Below, piece by piece: positions 46,101-58,265 of a DNA stretch of 64,000 bases. This DNA is from Diogma glabrata (lineage: Eukaryota > Arthropoda > Insecta > Diptera > Cylindrotomidae). Every line of letters starts with the position of its first letter. Positions within the stretch are counted from its first letter, which is position 1. Under the pieces are notes generated by a model. That model did no database searches, had not been told where the DNA came from, and was given only the letters and a program-made list of their open reading frames with translations. Where the stretch lies: contig OY856186.1 in NCBI GenBank assembly GCA_963693315.1, positions 375,395,328 to 375,459,327 on the forward strand. The letters run 5' to 3'. The position numbers and the translations under genes are program-made.

Positions 46101-47710
46101 TATATTTTCATATAGTTTCCGTTACACATATTTATTCGTAGCATAAAACAATTAACAATAATATTTTCTTTACAATATCCTATTATTGGTTCACACTGCG
46201 TTTCCACCAGCATTGCTTCGTCATACGGCAGGAATTTGAATTTTCCGGACCTTTAATCATAACTGCTCTAACTATTTTCAAGCCTCAAACAGATGTGCAT
46301 ATTTATCAATTCGTCTTATTATCTAAAAATTATTAGCACATACGTTTTAATCCATTCTTATATCGCATACATTACTATTTCTTTCAAACGCGTTGTAAAT
46401 AGTATATTTCGTTAAATTATCTTGCCATTTTGCTTATTACAAAATAACAACCAGTATTTGTTTTGATACGGAAAATGTACTAACAATGTTCTGTAAATTT
46501 AAAACTTTCGAAAAACTTTGTAGCTCAATTTTATTGATTACCGATATTGATTGCCTATACAAGAGATGAAAACATCTAGTTTTCTCTCTTACTCATATTT
46601 TTTTCTGATAGTCAATTGTGAACGAGTCAGATATTTCATTTTTTTCTGATTGAATCACGTTTTGGTTTTTGACGTTTGCTTGTGAGGTTAGCAGCTGTTT
46701 CATCATTTTGCTGTGGTTGAAAAAGATTCTCATCGTTGGATACGAGGAAAGAGGGCTAGGAAATAGCTAATCCATAGCGTAGAGAGGTAAATAAAAGATT
46801 CATTTGTTTTTACTAAGTGAAATACATGTTCGGATCATTATCAACGTGTGACTACGGTCAAATTTTGTCCGTATGATATTTACAAGAAAAGCTATCCTCA
46901 AATAAACCCAAATTGTGTTAAGAAGAACAAAAATAAAGAAAATTAGAAATACATGTATGTGCTTGTGTTGTCCATCAGTGAGTGTACGCATTACAATTTG
47001 CCCGTTGTACCGCTAAATTGGAACTATTGAGTGACAAACATGATGTTACTAACGTGCATGTAAAGTCTCAAAGCTGTGTCATCCAGCCATAAAATCTTAT
47101 TTGATTCTACCATAGCGTAGAGGATAGAATGTCTGATTATCGAGATTCATCTTACATAACCTAGGTTAGACCCGGAATATGTCTAACCAAATCCAAGAAG
47201 TAACCAAAAGGAAAAAAAAACCGCGGATAGGCAATTGTTATAATTCAACCAAACGTCCAGTGATAGTCTATTATTTAGATCCAAGGGAGGATGAAAACCA
47301 TTGTTGTTTTAAAATTTTAAGCTAGAGAAATTTTGTTTTGTCTGTCGTAAAATGTTCCGGTAAATTAGAAAAATTTGTGTATTGTAAATAACTATAGCTG
47401 TGAATCAGTAGTAAACAGAGAAAATTTTTGATTTAACTTGGTTATGAACGAATTAAGACCAGTATACCTGGTAGTTTGGAGATATAACTAGTGTAATTCT
47501 CGTTTGATTAGAGAGGAAATTCGGGCAGGATAAAATTAAAATAATTAATGACACAATTTAGAGAGTTGTTAAAAATAGGGTGATAGTCCGGAATCACCTT
47601 GAGATTATTTTCTTTACTCGCTTTAAACTCAACCATATTCTAACTGAATGATATACATATCGATATATAGATATACATGAATCATATGAATATGTATCCT
47701 ATATGTGTCC
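43191..47710. other. Long AT-rich stretch, no gene recognised
   Basis: Minor items only. CTGATGATG..CAGTCGAAA at 43400-43423 resembles the hairpin at 31824. A diverged direct repeat (CAGCACACTGCAATAGAAAAG at 45080, GAAGCACATTGGAATAGAAAAG at 45143). A 25-codon open piece at 46691-46767 (QLFHHFAVVEKDSHRWIRGK) after an AG. None is enough to call a gene. Confidence 0.35.
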
Positions 47711-48265
47711 TTTAAGGATTGTTTAATTAAATTATTGGCATACCTTAAATTACTTTATATGTCAAGTATTAGCTTTAAGGATTGTATAACTTAACTACTG
47801 GCATACGTTAAATTAATATATATGCCAAGTATCAGCTTTAAGGATTGTTTAATCAAATTACAATAATAGTATATGTCAAGTAGCAGCTTTAAGGATTGTT
47901 TAATTAAATTATTGGCATACGTTAAATTAATTTATATGTCAAGTATCAGCTTTACTAATTGTTTAATTAAGTTATTTATTAACGTTACAATAATAGTATA
48001 TGCCAAGTATCAGCTTTAAGGATTGTTTAATCAAACTACAATAATAGTATATGTCAAGTAGCAGCTTTAAGGATGATTTATTTAAATTATTGGCATACGT
48101 TAAATTAATTTATATGTCAAGTCTCAGCTTTACTGATTGTTTAATTAAGTTATTTACTAACGTTACAATAATAGTATATGTCAAGTAGCAGCTTTAAGGA
48201 TTGTTTAATCAAATTACAATAATAGTGTATGTCAAGTATCAGCTTTAAGTATTATTTAATTAAAT
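47711..48265. repeat. Minisatellite of ~50-65-bp units
   Basis: About ten units start with CTTTAAGGATTGTTTAAT and end TATATGTCAAGTA(T/G)CAG (starts near 47711, 47773, 47839, 47888, 47951, 48013, 48063, 48127, 48190, 48242). Two unit types alternate: one with ATTGGCATACGTTAAATTAA, one with ACAATAATAGTATATG. This suggests a higher-order repeat. Confidence 0.9.
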
Positions 48266-48409
48266 GTCAGAAAATTGAAATTAACGACTTTTAAATGAGG
48301 GTGTGTTTATGTTCAGTGAGATCCACTAGTACGATCGTTTCGCAGAAGCGCTTCCAACCGATAACGTTTACAATTATCTTAATAAACTCCAATTCTAACT
48401 GGGATTCAG

Positions 48410-50372
48410 CATCGGGAGCCATCAACTGTTGTTTGTGGTTATCCTGCATCTATCATATGCTTCGCTGTTTATATGCACCTCGACTACTGATGGGAGTGAT
48501 GGGCTAGGCGCTCCAATTAACAAGGCGGAGGACGAGCTGGATAAAAAAAAAACCAATGGTGAGTGTCATTTAACTTTTCTGTTTATATTTTGGTATGAAT
48601 GAGTATGGATGGGTGTATATGTGAGGGTGAGACTGAGGGGTGAGTTCATGGGTTACATGTCGGTGTGTCTGGGGCTATATTTTACTTCATTTAGGTGACA
48701 AAGGAGACGGGGGTCAAAACATGAACTGCAACTGATAGATCTGTCTGGGATATGGTCTCACGGAATGTTGATGGAATTTGTGGTTTCAGAAATATGAATT
48801 TATTTGACATATTGTTGAATGTTTTAGTCGAAGTCCAATCCTTTAGTATGTCAATCGATTGTAATTAGTCATTTCGCTATGTTGTTTGGGTTAGTTGTTT
48901 GTTTTATGGAATAATGTCTTTGGTTTTATTAGCATTGAAAGTAAGTTATCACTATACAATTGCGCACTCCTAATAAGGATTGCGATGTCTCACCAAAGAA
49001 ACAACTAATGATTACTCTTTTGAATAAAATGGTGATGGTTTTATACCTTACAAATTAATTATTTGTGATTTGAAATTACATGCGGTCGGGATCATGAAAT
49101 TAGGAAACCAAACTGCAGTTACGACTTACCAAGGGATCAATATAGCTGAAGGTTGATAGTCTCAAGGATTGGGAAAATGAAATAAAACGCATACACCTAT
49201 TTTTGGTTTGCAATTAATTGAAAGTAATTTATTCGACGTTTACTTAAATTTAAAGTGTTCAAATTGTATTGTTGAAACCTAATTTCTTTTTCTACATTGC
49301 TATAAAGTATATTTTTTCAAAGGCGTGATTCAACTTCATTGAACAACAACCTTACACCAGCAGCTGTTGAACCAGATAAGAAGCAATTCTTCTCTATCTA
49401 CACTTCCGATTCCGATCGAATATCTGCCCATCTAGTATGGTATTGTTATCATGTTCGGGAGTTGTAGCGTCGTTAATGGTGCGGAATAATATAACTTCTG
49501 CATGAGTGGTCATGGTACTTTTGTTGGATAAAGTTATGATACAATTATTTTTTATGATAATAACGCTTGTTAATGAATATTAGACGTTAACAAAAACCAC
49601 AAATAATGTAGATTATTTTTTTTCTCTCTTGGTATGACATTATAAGTCTATGTTAGAAATGTAGTATGAGAGATGTAGACCTAATTAAATTATGAGGTAA
49701 CTGTAGCGTTGATTGAAATTTTGAATGATGTTGATTTGTCTCAAGTGTGCGTGAATGTGGGCATGGCTGTGTGGGTGGGTGTGTGGGAGGATGCGAGCGA
49801 GTATGAAGTGTGAATGTGTGAGCGTATGGGAGTGAACCTGGGGGTTGAACGTGGTGATCGCGGCTCTTTCGCAAAAGTGGTCGCCAGAGTCTCATTTTTT
49901 TTTCATTTGTAATTTTTCCATCTCTGTATAATCACGTAATTCGCGTACATGTCTGTATTTGTATTGGAGCAGCAGGGTTTACCAATCAGACTCCATACTG
50001 TGATTAGCCGGAGCCAAAAAAAAACCTCAATTAGCTACGCGACCTGCTATGCACTTCATTGGTTCGCCAATGAAGAACGACTTCATTACAGTTTATCTCT
50101 ACATGTTCGAGTTTAAATCGATATAGCCAAATCGATTTTATTTTGCATCAAAGCAAGTCTTGGATGAAACAAATCAAAAGTTGTTACATAAACTGTTATA
50201 TAAATTGGAATCATCGGCATATTGTGCTGGGATTAAAACGATACAACAAAACAAGCTAATCTTGACCGAACGATTTTATGAAGGTTGGCTACGAAAATTA
50301 ACGGCTCCCAGATATTATATGTATTGTACCGCAGGACGACGTTGCAACATATCAACAATCAACGCACCATAA
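48410..50372 (+). CDS. Candidate multi-exon gene for an unrecognised, possibly secreted protein
   Basis: Four open segments have splice-like borders. (1) 48410-48558 follows ATTCAG and precedes the donor GTGAGT: hydrophobic HQLLFVVILHLSYASLFICT, then TSTTDGSDGLGAPINKAEDE and LDKKKTN. (2) 48695-48735 follows TTCATTTAG, continues in phase from (1) and stops soon (DKGDGGQNMNCN). (3) 49323-49434 follows a T-rich tract and AAAG: RDSTSLNNNLTPAAVEPDKK, QFFSIYTSDSDRISAHL, then GTATGG. (4) 50154-50372 follows TTTTGCATCAAAG, in phase with (3): QVLDETNQKLLHKLLYKLES, then SAYCAGIKTIQQ, ERFYEGWLRKLTAPRYYMYC and TAGRRCN, stop TAA. Segments (1) and (3) are one base out of phase; a missed exon or an error in the A10 run at 48543-48552 could explain it. 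The region is GC-richer than its surroundings. First exon and ATG not found; function unknown. Confidence 0.4.
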
Positions 50373-51100
50373 ATAAGCAAGTTATTTTTAAATTTTATTC
50401 CTTTTCTAAATTCTTTGATTATATGAAATGTTTTTAATGACCACGATGGTCTTGTAAGTTTTTTTTGTGGTTAGAGATTTGTTTCGGGCATGGTCCATAT
50501 TGGGGTATTTGATCTATTGTCCTTTTTTTGAAACCTAGATATTGGAATCATACATATTATTTGTTATATCCTTGGCAATAACTGAATCCTAAATCCAGTT
50601 CTAACAATATTAGTAATACTGTGATATAAAAAATCGTAATTTACCATCTCTTAAATCTGGCACGTTTGACCAGAGTTCAAAGTTTAAGATCACGGGTAAA
50701 TCGTATACATTTTTTGATCATTCTACTTCATAAAACCATTAGTCACCCGTAAGACATTTTTTTGAACATGGATTCTACTTGATACCAGTTAGATGTGAGC
50801 GTAAATAATTTGGTGATTGTCTCATGCCTGTCTCATGTTGTTTTCGTTGCTTTTTTTGCCTTGTTATCTTGGTGACCTGTAACTGTCCGTTAACTTTTGC
50901 CTTGTTATATGACAGCAATAATTACACAACATATGAAAGTGCTTAGAACAATTTAAAACAGCATGTGTTACTCTTGGCTTTCGTAGTTAAACGGTCTCAA
51001 ATTTGATAAAAGGTTACAGTTCTAGAGGCAATTACTCTAGAGGCCATGAGTTTGAGACACAGCTATCATTATACTCCATATTGTGTTGTTTAAGGTTCAA
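50373..51100. other. Downstream of the candidate gene, nothing recognised
   Basis: No coding or repeat structure beyond AT-rich text. AAATAAG right after the stop is a weak polyadenylation-like word. Confidence 0.3.
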
Positions 51101-51614
51101 GGGCCCTATTCCCGAACACATAAATGTTATCAGAAATTGTAAATTCACACAATATTGTGAATTTCGTATTATGTAACACCAATTTGGTGAAAATTCAACA
51201 CAATATTGTGAATCTGACAAGAACAATATAGTTACTGTCAAAATCATAATTTTGCTTTATGTTTTGTGTGTTGACTTTTTTATACAAATTTCATCGATTG
51301 GCGTAAAAACTAATTTATATCGCAAAATTAAGTCTTTAATAATATTAAATAATCATATTTTTATATAAATATCATTAAAACATATTTATTTATTAAATAT
51401 ATTTTTATTTTATTTTGCATGTTTTAAGATTAAAAAAGTTAGTTGGCAAAAGTACGAATCTTGTACCAAAAATCTGTTATAATTGGTTTATGTCTAAGTC
51501 TAAGGATACACAAATAAGGATTACAGAATACCAAATTTATACAAAGTTGTTAAGCATTTTGGGTGAAATTGACATTATTGTCGATTGACAAATATGTGTT
51601 CGGGAATAGGGCCC
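51101..51614. mobile_element. 514-bp MITE, TIR GGGCCCTATTCCCGAACACAT
   Basis: GGGCCCTATTCCCGAACACA at 51101 is exactly inverted at 51595-51614 (TGTGTTCGGGAATAGGGCCC). The left half holds two copies of CACAATATTGTGAAT (itself with a palindromic ACAATATTGT). No coding. The target duplication is unclear. Confidence 0.82.
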
Positions 51615-51909
51615 CAGACTTGAATCACACGGAGCAAGTATTTGTTTTTTTAATACCAGCCTTTTTTATCATTGAATATGAGTTTTAAATAATGCACCAT
51701 TATGCACATTTCACCTATTTCTCACGGTCATAAATCAATTTTTAATTAGGACCATAATTGATTTAGTAAATAATTACAAAACCTCAAATCTACAGTTCGG
51801 GCGGAGTATACGGCATGACGTTCCACGTCAAACTGATCAAGGCTGGGTCCATTCTATCAGTTGTAAAACATTTGTTTAAGACCCAAATTGAAGCTTAGTT
51901 TAAAGAGTT

Positions 51910-52905
51910 CTTTTGCTGTCTGGCATTTTCTTAAAATTCAAAATGGCGAACAAATATGGCGGCTGTAATCAATCACCTCATCATGAAAAAATATTTTTTC
52001 GATGTTTCACTTGAAAAATTCATCAGAGCATTTAATTGAAACTATTTTTTATGTATATTTATCCTAGGTGAGTACGAATATAATCTTTTTTCTGAGTTAG
52101 ATGCCTCCTTTTTCCCTAACCTTAAAAACTTAAAAAAGTTGTTTTTTTGGAATAACGATCGCACAACTTATAGTAAAAAATCGCACTTCGATGTGTATAC
52201 TTTTATTTTCTGATCGATCACATATGTAACCTGTGTATAAACTAAAAATTTCACACGTCGTCTTTAACCTCTAGAAAAACTCCCAAATGCATTTCTTTTT
52301 TTAGAACGGACGCGCAAATTGACGCTTAGTTTATAGTTTTTTATGTTGTCTAGTTTTCCTAAAATACAAAATGGCGGACAAATATGACTCAAACAGTACA
52401 GTAAGTTTCAATTAAATGATCTGAAGAATTTTACAAGCAAAACATCGAAAAAACTATTCTTTCATGTTGAGGCTACATCATGATTGACTTGCAGTTGCCA
52501 TATTTGTCTGCCATTTTGAGTTTTAGGAAAATGCCAAATAGCGCCATAAATTTGCGCCATAAATGAATATAAGTTTACTGTTGGTGTCAATCAGATGCAA
52601 ACAATTTCAAATTTTGCAATAACTTTGGTGATCGTAGAGCTCAAAATACAGTTTATAATAGTCTTTTGGGGGTCACGAGCGAAAAGTTGAAGTTTTAGTA
52701 CAAGGTTTGGTTAGATTCGTGCTCAGAAAACCAAACTACATTGAAATAAGATTTTCTACACTACTCCGATAAATGGGGTGTCCGTTCTGGTTTTTGTATA
52801 GGTGACAACGTGTGAAACTTTTAGTTTTTAGACATGGTTGTATACGTGTTCAGAAAATAAAAATATGGACACCGCAATGTGATTTTTTATGGATAGTATA
52901 CTTAA
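51910..52905. repeat. Interleaved inverted-repeat complex
   Basis: Arm A (about 51918-52040: GGCATTTTCTTAAAATTCAA, AATGGCGAACAAATATGG, TTTTTTCGATGTTTCACTTG) is inverted at 52395-52545. Arm B (52175-52320: AAAAATCGCACTTCGATGTG, AAATTTCACACGTCGT, AGAACGGACGCGC) is inverted at 52770-52905. A third, direct copy of the A start is at 52345-52390. The order A-B-A-A'-B' means two fold-back structures interlock rather than nest. Confidence 0.7.
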
Positions 52906-53424
52906 AATATTTAGTTCCTTTATATTTGAGAACTTTGTATTTTATATGTTCGCATTTCACGAGTTCATCTCGTGCCAAGTTTTAGTTGTAATATTAATTA
53001 ATATATGTATTCTTTTAACAGCAATAAAACTGGGTTAATTTTTTTTATAGTCATAAAATAAAAAGCTTTGTTTTATTCTGTTGCGCAAAGATTTTTGAAT
53101 CGGTGCAACATAATAACTAATTTGATTCGACTTTATTGAATTTTAAAATAAATTTTTTGATTAAACTTTTTATAAACATTTTGATTGTACAGATTTTATA
53201 AAAAATCAACAAATATGTGATATATTCGATCTCATTCAAAATTACATAAAAAACTATATAAAAAACTAATGCGCTTGTTTCTCTCTCGAATAAAAAGTCT
53301 GAGACTTACTTTCTATATGTTTTTATTTGAATTGTTTCCAATGTGAAAAACATTAATTTTTTTAAATATTTATTGTTTTTTGGTTTAACATACATGCAAA
53401 ATTTGATGTTTTTCATTAGCTGCG

Positions 53425-54129
53425 TTTTTTTCATTTGGGTCAGTGTCAAGGTCTAGATCAACTCTATTTTTTACATGTAAAAACAACAACAACATAACCC
53501 AAATATTTATCTGGGTCTATTTATCAATGATCTAAAATATTTTGGTTACATAAATTGCAAGAGATGGCGAAACGTAGGTTTTGATTTTATAAGGTTGGTA
53601 TGGTGATTTTAAAACTTAAAAATGTCAAAGAAAATTTATTCAAAATAAAAAAACTGTCAAAGATACTTTTTTAAATTTTTTTAAAATCAATTTTAATATG
53701 ATTTGTTTTCAACATGATTTCAATAAATTTGCTTAAAATTAATTTTAAAGCATTATCTACGATATAAAATCCATATTTTTTAAAGAGTTGATGTTTACAA
53801 TTTTTTTATTAATTATTAATTATTTTATTTCATTTTATTTCACGCCATTTGCAATAATTAATGAACATTGCCATATGTAAAAAAAATGGATTAGTGTTTC
53901 TGATTAAATTTTTTTGAATTTTTTTATATGAAATTTTATTTTTCAAGATACGTTAAATATTTTTTGAATTTGTTTTACATTGAGTTTTAATTTCAAAATG
54001 GCGCTACAAGTTCACAATTTTTTTTCTTCTCAGCTCAGTGTTGCGAACAATTTAAAATATAATATTTTTTTTCTTTGCGTGACCCACATCGTTTTTTTCA
54101 AACCTTGACCCTGACCCAAATGAAAAAAA
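53425..54129. mobile_element. 705-bp TIR element (TTTTTTTCATTTGGGTCA)
   Basis: TTTTTTTCATTTGGGTCAGT with GTCAAGGTCT at the left end is inverted at the right end as AAACCTTGAC..CTGACCCAAATGAAAAAAA. The interior is AT-rich and non-coding. The frame 54075-54392 straddles the right end and continues into unique sequence without a known domain. Confidence 0.7.
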
Positions 54130-54399
54130 CAAAGGATAAACTCTGTGTAAATGAAGGCGTTTGCGATGCTACCAAGAAACTTTTAAAATGTTTGAACTGT
54201 AAAAACTATAGGTTATACTATAGGCAAAGTATACAGCCTCTGCGACTCTTCTGTTGTAGTATGGATGCCATTTACTTATTTAAATGCAAGAAGAGTCGTA
54301 TAAATTCGAAACATACGGCATATTCAAAGAACTGTAGCTCAAATGTTACGTATGTATGTCTTGAGTACATTAACTTAAATTTTAAAACGTGATTCAGCT

Positions 54400-55590
54400 T
54401 TGAATTTGTCACCTGAAAATTACGCTTATACGTAATCATTATCGCTAAATTTTAACAATATCGAGAAGTTCATCCTTTATTTTGGACTTTCATTTTGTTA
54501 TCGGTGAATATAAGTGATCGATATCTTAAACGACAGTAGAGCTTCATCTAACTAAGACTGCGTTAAAACGTGCTAAATCAATTTAGTCAAATTTTATTAG
54601 ACTAAATCAATATTTTGTTTCTAAATGGTTGTCAAAAATAGACGTTTAAATCATTATCGGATAATTTAATCACATAAATTTAAGTTAATGGGGCAATTTT
54701 GTTAAATCAAATTAAGACTTAGTAGTTTAGTGCAATTCAGCCCCTAATTAGAACCCATTGTAAGAAAACATTCTCACAAAATTTGTACTTGCCTTTTTCA
54801 AAGTGTTTAAGTCGACTATCCAACTCAAATCGAACTTTAACTACGATTTAAGTAGTAGACATTCTGAAATTTTAGTTTTCTTCATCCTTAGTTGCATTTA
54901 AAAAAGAACTTTTTCTTCTCGATAAACATAATAACTTCTACAAAATCTATAAAAGTACTAATTAACATCTAATTAGAATCTAAAAAAACTTTACACCTGA
55001 ATAAGCACCTAAATCAACACCTTACTAAGTACTTATCATATTCTAATAATTTGATAAGTCCTATAAATTCTTTTAGTTACAAAATTAACGTGAATCTTCA
55101 AAAGCTATTTAGGATCAATTTCGATTCCGATCATGTACTTAGCTAATATTAAAAATATAATAATTTCAGTTTTCCATCAGACATCGTTGAGAGCAGATAT
55201 GATTATATAACTAATAAGTATCAAAATACTTATTATAACCTAAATGTTCTATCTAAAAAATAGGTAGAATATATAGAGTAGAATTAGTAGGATCTTAATT
55301 TATACACACTTTTATTTTAGTTTATTTTGGACCAAAACAAAAGTTTTATTTAAAATTTTGAACGCCTATTTAACAACTCAAATGGTGTTTTTTTTGGTAA
55401 CTCGCTTTTGGAGGTGTTATGTAGCGGTTATTTTTCTATGGAAATAAGTGATATTTAAATATTCTAAATTCTAAATAGTAGAATATGTAGGTTTAAAGAA
55501 TAGTAAAATTTCGACTCGGGAAGTCAAACTAAACATCTAGTCTACACCTAAAGAATGCTTGCTAATCTTTGACGATGCTAATGGATCGAG
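54400..55590. other. AT-rich stretch, nothing recognised
   Basis: No supported feature. Confidence 0.35.
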
Positions 55591-55850
55591 CAAAATGCAA
55601 CAAACCTCAAAAATAGTATGGAACTCCACTAAAGGCCGAAATTAAATTCCTTGGCTATGTAATAGGAAAGAATGGCATTAGAATTAATGATGATAAACTG
55701 ACAGAAATTGCCCGATTCCTACTTAAACTCAACAAATTCGTTAGTTTTTAGGTATGATTTGCTACAGTTTCAGATTTTCGTCACAACTATTTTTATTACT
55801 AATCTGTTAAAAAAAGACCAAAGAAATTTTAGAAAACGAATGAAACTGAC
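55591..55850 (+). pseudogene. Ty3/gypsy pol fragment (RT C-terminal/connection)
   Basis: It reads TPLKAEIKFLGYVIGKNGIR, INDDKLTEIARFLLKLNKFV, one TAG, then in another frame GMICYSFRFSSQLFLLLI and KKDQ. The EIKFLG(Y/H)VI..GI and KL..I segments are the thumb/connection of gypsy RTs, followed by the SFLGM..YYR..-type block and LLKKD, all worn. No LTR is attached. It differs in sequence from elements A and B. Confidence 0.7.
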
Positions 55851-56862
55851 GATAATTTCAATACAATTAGAAACGGTTCACACACCAGATCAGCGTACAT
55901 CGAATAATAATTCCCTGTAACTAATATCTTTAATTCCCTTGTTTGTATATTTCTACTTTTTATATGCTACCGATTTTCTACATTCAGAGAAAGTTCTGGT
56001 CGCAGTTGGAATATTAGAATAATGTAATGGTTGGATATTTTTCCTTCAATCATCAATCATTAAATATAATATAATTGTTTCAGCTTATCATTCAAATTTC
56101 ATTGAATTAAAAATAATACAATGATACCATTGTACACTCTATGATTGAAAAAAAGATTGCATTGCGTTCAAATTACATACATATTTTTTTTTTCATCTAA
56201 GTAATTCAAATTATAAAGAAAAATGTGATAGACAAAAAGAAAATACTTCAATTGCATTAAAAAATGGTTTTATCTAATAATATTATATCTCTTCTCTTAT
56301 TTATTAAGAAAATAAAAACGACAAGACAAAATATAAATTAATTTTTTTTTAAGTTTTAATACTTTCTACTGATTCATTAAATTGCTCTGACATAAATAGT
56401 TCTACATGTTTTTTTTTGATCTTTCAGTTACATTTTTTTTTTCATAATTCCCAAACATGTAAATTTATTTCTTTTACTCGTTTAATTTAAATTTTGCAAT
56501 TTTAATTTTTGATTGAACTAAAATTTATGGAATATTTATTTTGACAAGTTCTAAATGAACTATTTATTTACAGTTCGTGTTATTTAATTGTTACAAAATA
56601 GCATTCATTGTTCATGTTTGCTAAATTTATTTCATGCTATGAGGGTTCTAAATTTATCTAGCTCAGTTATAAATCAAAAAGATACATGAGGTGATACTTT
56701 TCACAACATTTTTGATTTCAACAAAACAAAAAAGTATCTGATAAACAGTTCTGTTTAATAATGATTAAACAATTACACAACAATTATCAAGATTACAAAA
56801 TTTCAAAGAATTCATTAAAAGTTTTAAATTAATAAAATAAAACATAGAACAATAATTATTAC
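55851..56862. other. AT-rich stretch, likely intron of the minus-strand gene
   Basis: No coding or repeat structure noticed. Confidence 0.35.
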
Positions 56863-57017
56863 CTTGATTTAATGAGTTTCCGCTAAGACCACTCGCAGAT
56901 ATTTCTGACGGTTGGAGTTTATCTTCCATCTCTCTTAAACGTGATGTTAAAGATTTTGTGTGAAGAAATAAAAATAATGTGCACGAAACTGCAATTAATG
57001 CTACAAATTCTGACGAT
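56863..57017 (-). CDS. Internal exon with a transmembrane segment and coiled-coil start
   Basis: On the minus strand TTTCGTTTTAATTTTAG precedes 155 bases that end in CAAG, followed by GTAATA. One frame is open: SSEFVALIAVSCTLFLFLHT, then KSLTSRLREMEDKLQPSEIS and ASGLSGNSLNQ. The first ~18 residues are hydrophobic, followed by basic and heptad-like charged residues, as in a type II membrane protein where a coiled coil follows the membrane anchor (membrane collagens and Golgi enzymes have this layout; that is only an analogy). The exon begins with one spare base and ends with one. The 155-bp exon stands out from the AT-rich text, and splice signals are good on both sides. The outgoing phase fits the exon at 27819-27877. 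Confidence 0.62.
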
Positions 57018-57846
57018 CTAAAATTAAAACGAAATAAAAATATTAAATTAGAGGTATTATAAGTAAATATACAAAATAAAACTATTATGAATGACTTTGA
57101 AATTAAGAAGAAATTCGATTGAAAGGAAATTGAAAGAAAATTGATCAATTATTATACATTATAATTTCAAATAAATTAATATGTTACAGGTAGTTGACTT
57201 ATGTAAAAGAATAATGAAGTTGTTTTATGCTGTTATAATCTTTTAATATTTAACTTTATTTCCGTAATAGAGTTAATTTGCAATTTGCTTGCATTTAGAA
57301 TTTTTGTTTTACGTGACTCTTTTATTTTTAAGTCAAGAAAAGTGTAAAAAATTACTTAAGACACGGAAACAGGTTTGAGTTTGACTTTTTAGCCGATTAG
57401 AGAACAACTCTGAAGGCACCTTTACAAAATTAGACTGATTGAGTAGTTTTCTCGAACGTTAATGTTTAAAGTGGTTGCGCAAGCCAAAAACCTGTGTTAG
57501 GCGAATTGTAACTGTTACTCTTTAGCGGTTTAGAAACGTATATGTTTCTTATTCGTCTGATTATTTCAGCGGATAATTTAGCGAATACAATCTTTTATTC
57601 CAGAACCTCCGAGTGTAATATGGTTTTAAAATTGTAGCGTGTCCTGTAAGTTTCGTTGTCTGTATTTTGGTCTACAATTATTTTGTCTACAAACGACATC
57701 CCTAGCTTAATCAATTTTTTGTTTAACTTGAGTGAACTGTAAAAGTAAAAGTCTAGATAGGTTAAACATCTTTAATAACTCATTTTAACGCACATACAGC
57801 GTGGAAAATTATGTTTTGTTAACTTAAAGCGTGATATAAGCTTACC
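57018..57846. other. No recognised feature
   Basis: Unique AT-rich text upstream of the minus-strand exon; probably intron. Confidence 0.3.
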
Positions 57847-57912
57847 AGAGATTTGATTGTAACTAAACAACCCAACGATTACTTTGGGTTGATTAGTTAC
57901 AATTAAATCTCT
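57847..57912. repeat. 66-bp hairpin
   Basis: AGAGATTTGATTGTAACTAA with ACAACCCA is inverted as TTGGGTTGATTAGTTACAAT with TAAATCTCT around a ~9-bp loop. Confidence 0.7.
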
Positions 57913-57967
57913 GTTACAATTTAAATTTTACCCATTAAAATAAAAAAAATATTAGGACCGTCTCACA

Positions 57968-58265
57968 GTCCCTGTTTGGGCGCCAAATGTTTACCTGGGG
58001 AATGTCTTCATACACCGTTTACAATATAAAAATATTAATAAGCAAATAATTATTTACACAAATTTTCGTAAAATTATACAAAAAATTGTAATTTTTCAAT
58101 TTGATTTATTTACAGTCCCTGTTTGGGCGCCAAACGTTAGCTGGGGATTGTCTTCATACAACGTTTAGAATATCAAAAACATTAATAATCAAATAACTAT
58201 TTAAACAAATTTTCTTAAATGTACACGAAAAACTAATTTTCAATATAACTTATTTTTTTTTTATA
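57968..58265 (-). repeat. Tandem duplication of an LTR/primer-site junction (tRNA-Lys type)
   Basis: Two ~147-bp direct units start at 57968 and 58115. On the minus strand each contains TGGCGCCCAAACAGGGAC, one base from the complement of a tRNA-Lys 3' end, preceded by LTR-like sequence (CATTCCCCAGGTAAACATT; second unit CAATCCCCAGCTAACGTT). The units share CCTGTTTGGGCGCCAAA, TGTCTTCATACA and AATA.AAAACATTAATAA.CAA. No pol is attached. Confidence 0.6.

Noticed and set aside
46691..46767. Short open piece after an AG (QLFHHFAVVEKDSHRWIRGK)
   Set aside because: Only 25 codons, weak pyrimidine tract, no partner exon.
47711..48265. Possible CRISPR-like regular repeat array
   Set aside because: Units are contiguous without unique spacers and the genome is eukaryotic; it is a minisatellite.
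49653..49895. Minus-strand His/Pro/Thr-rich 80-codon frame
   Set aside because: It arises from a TG-rich stretch (GTGTGGGTGGGTGTGTGGG) on the plus strand.
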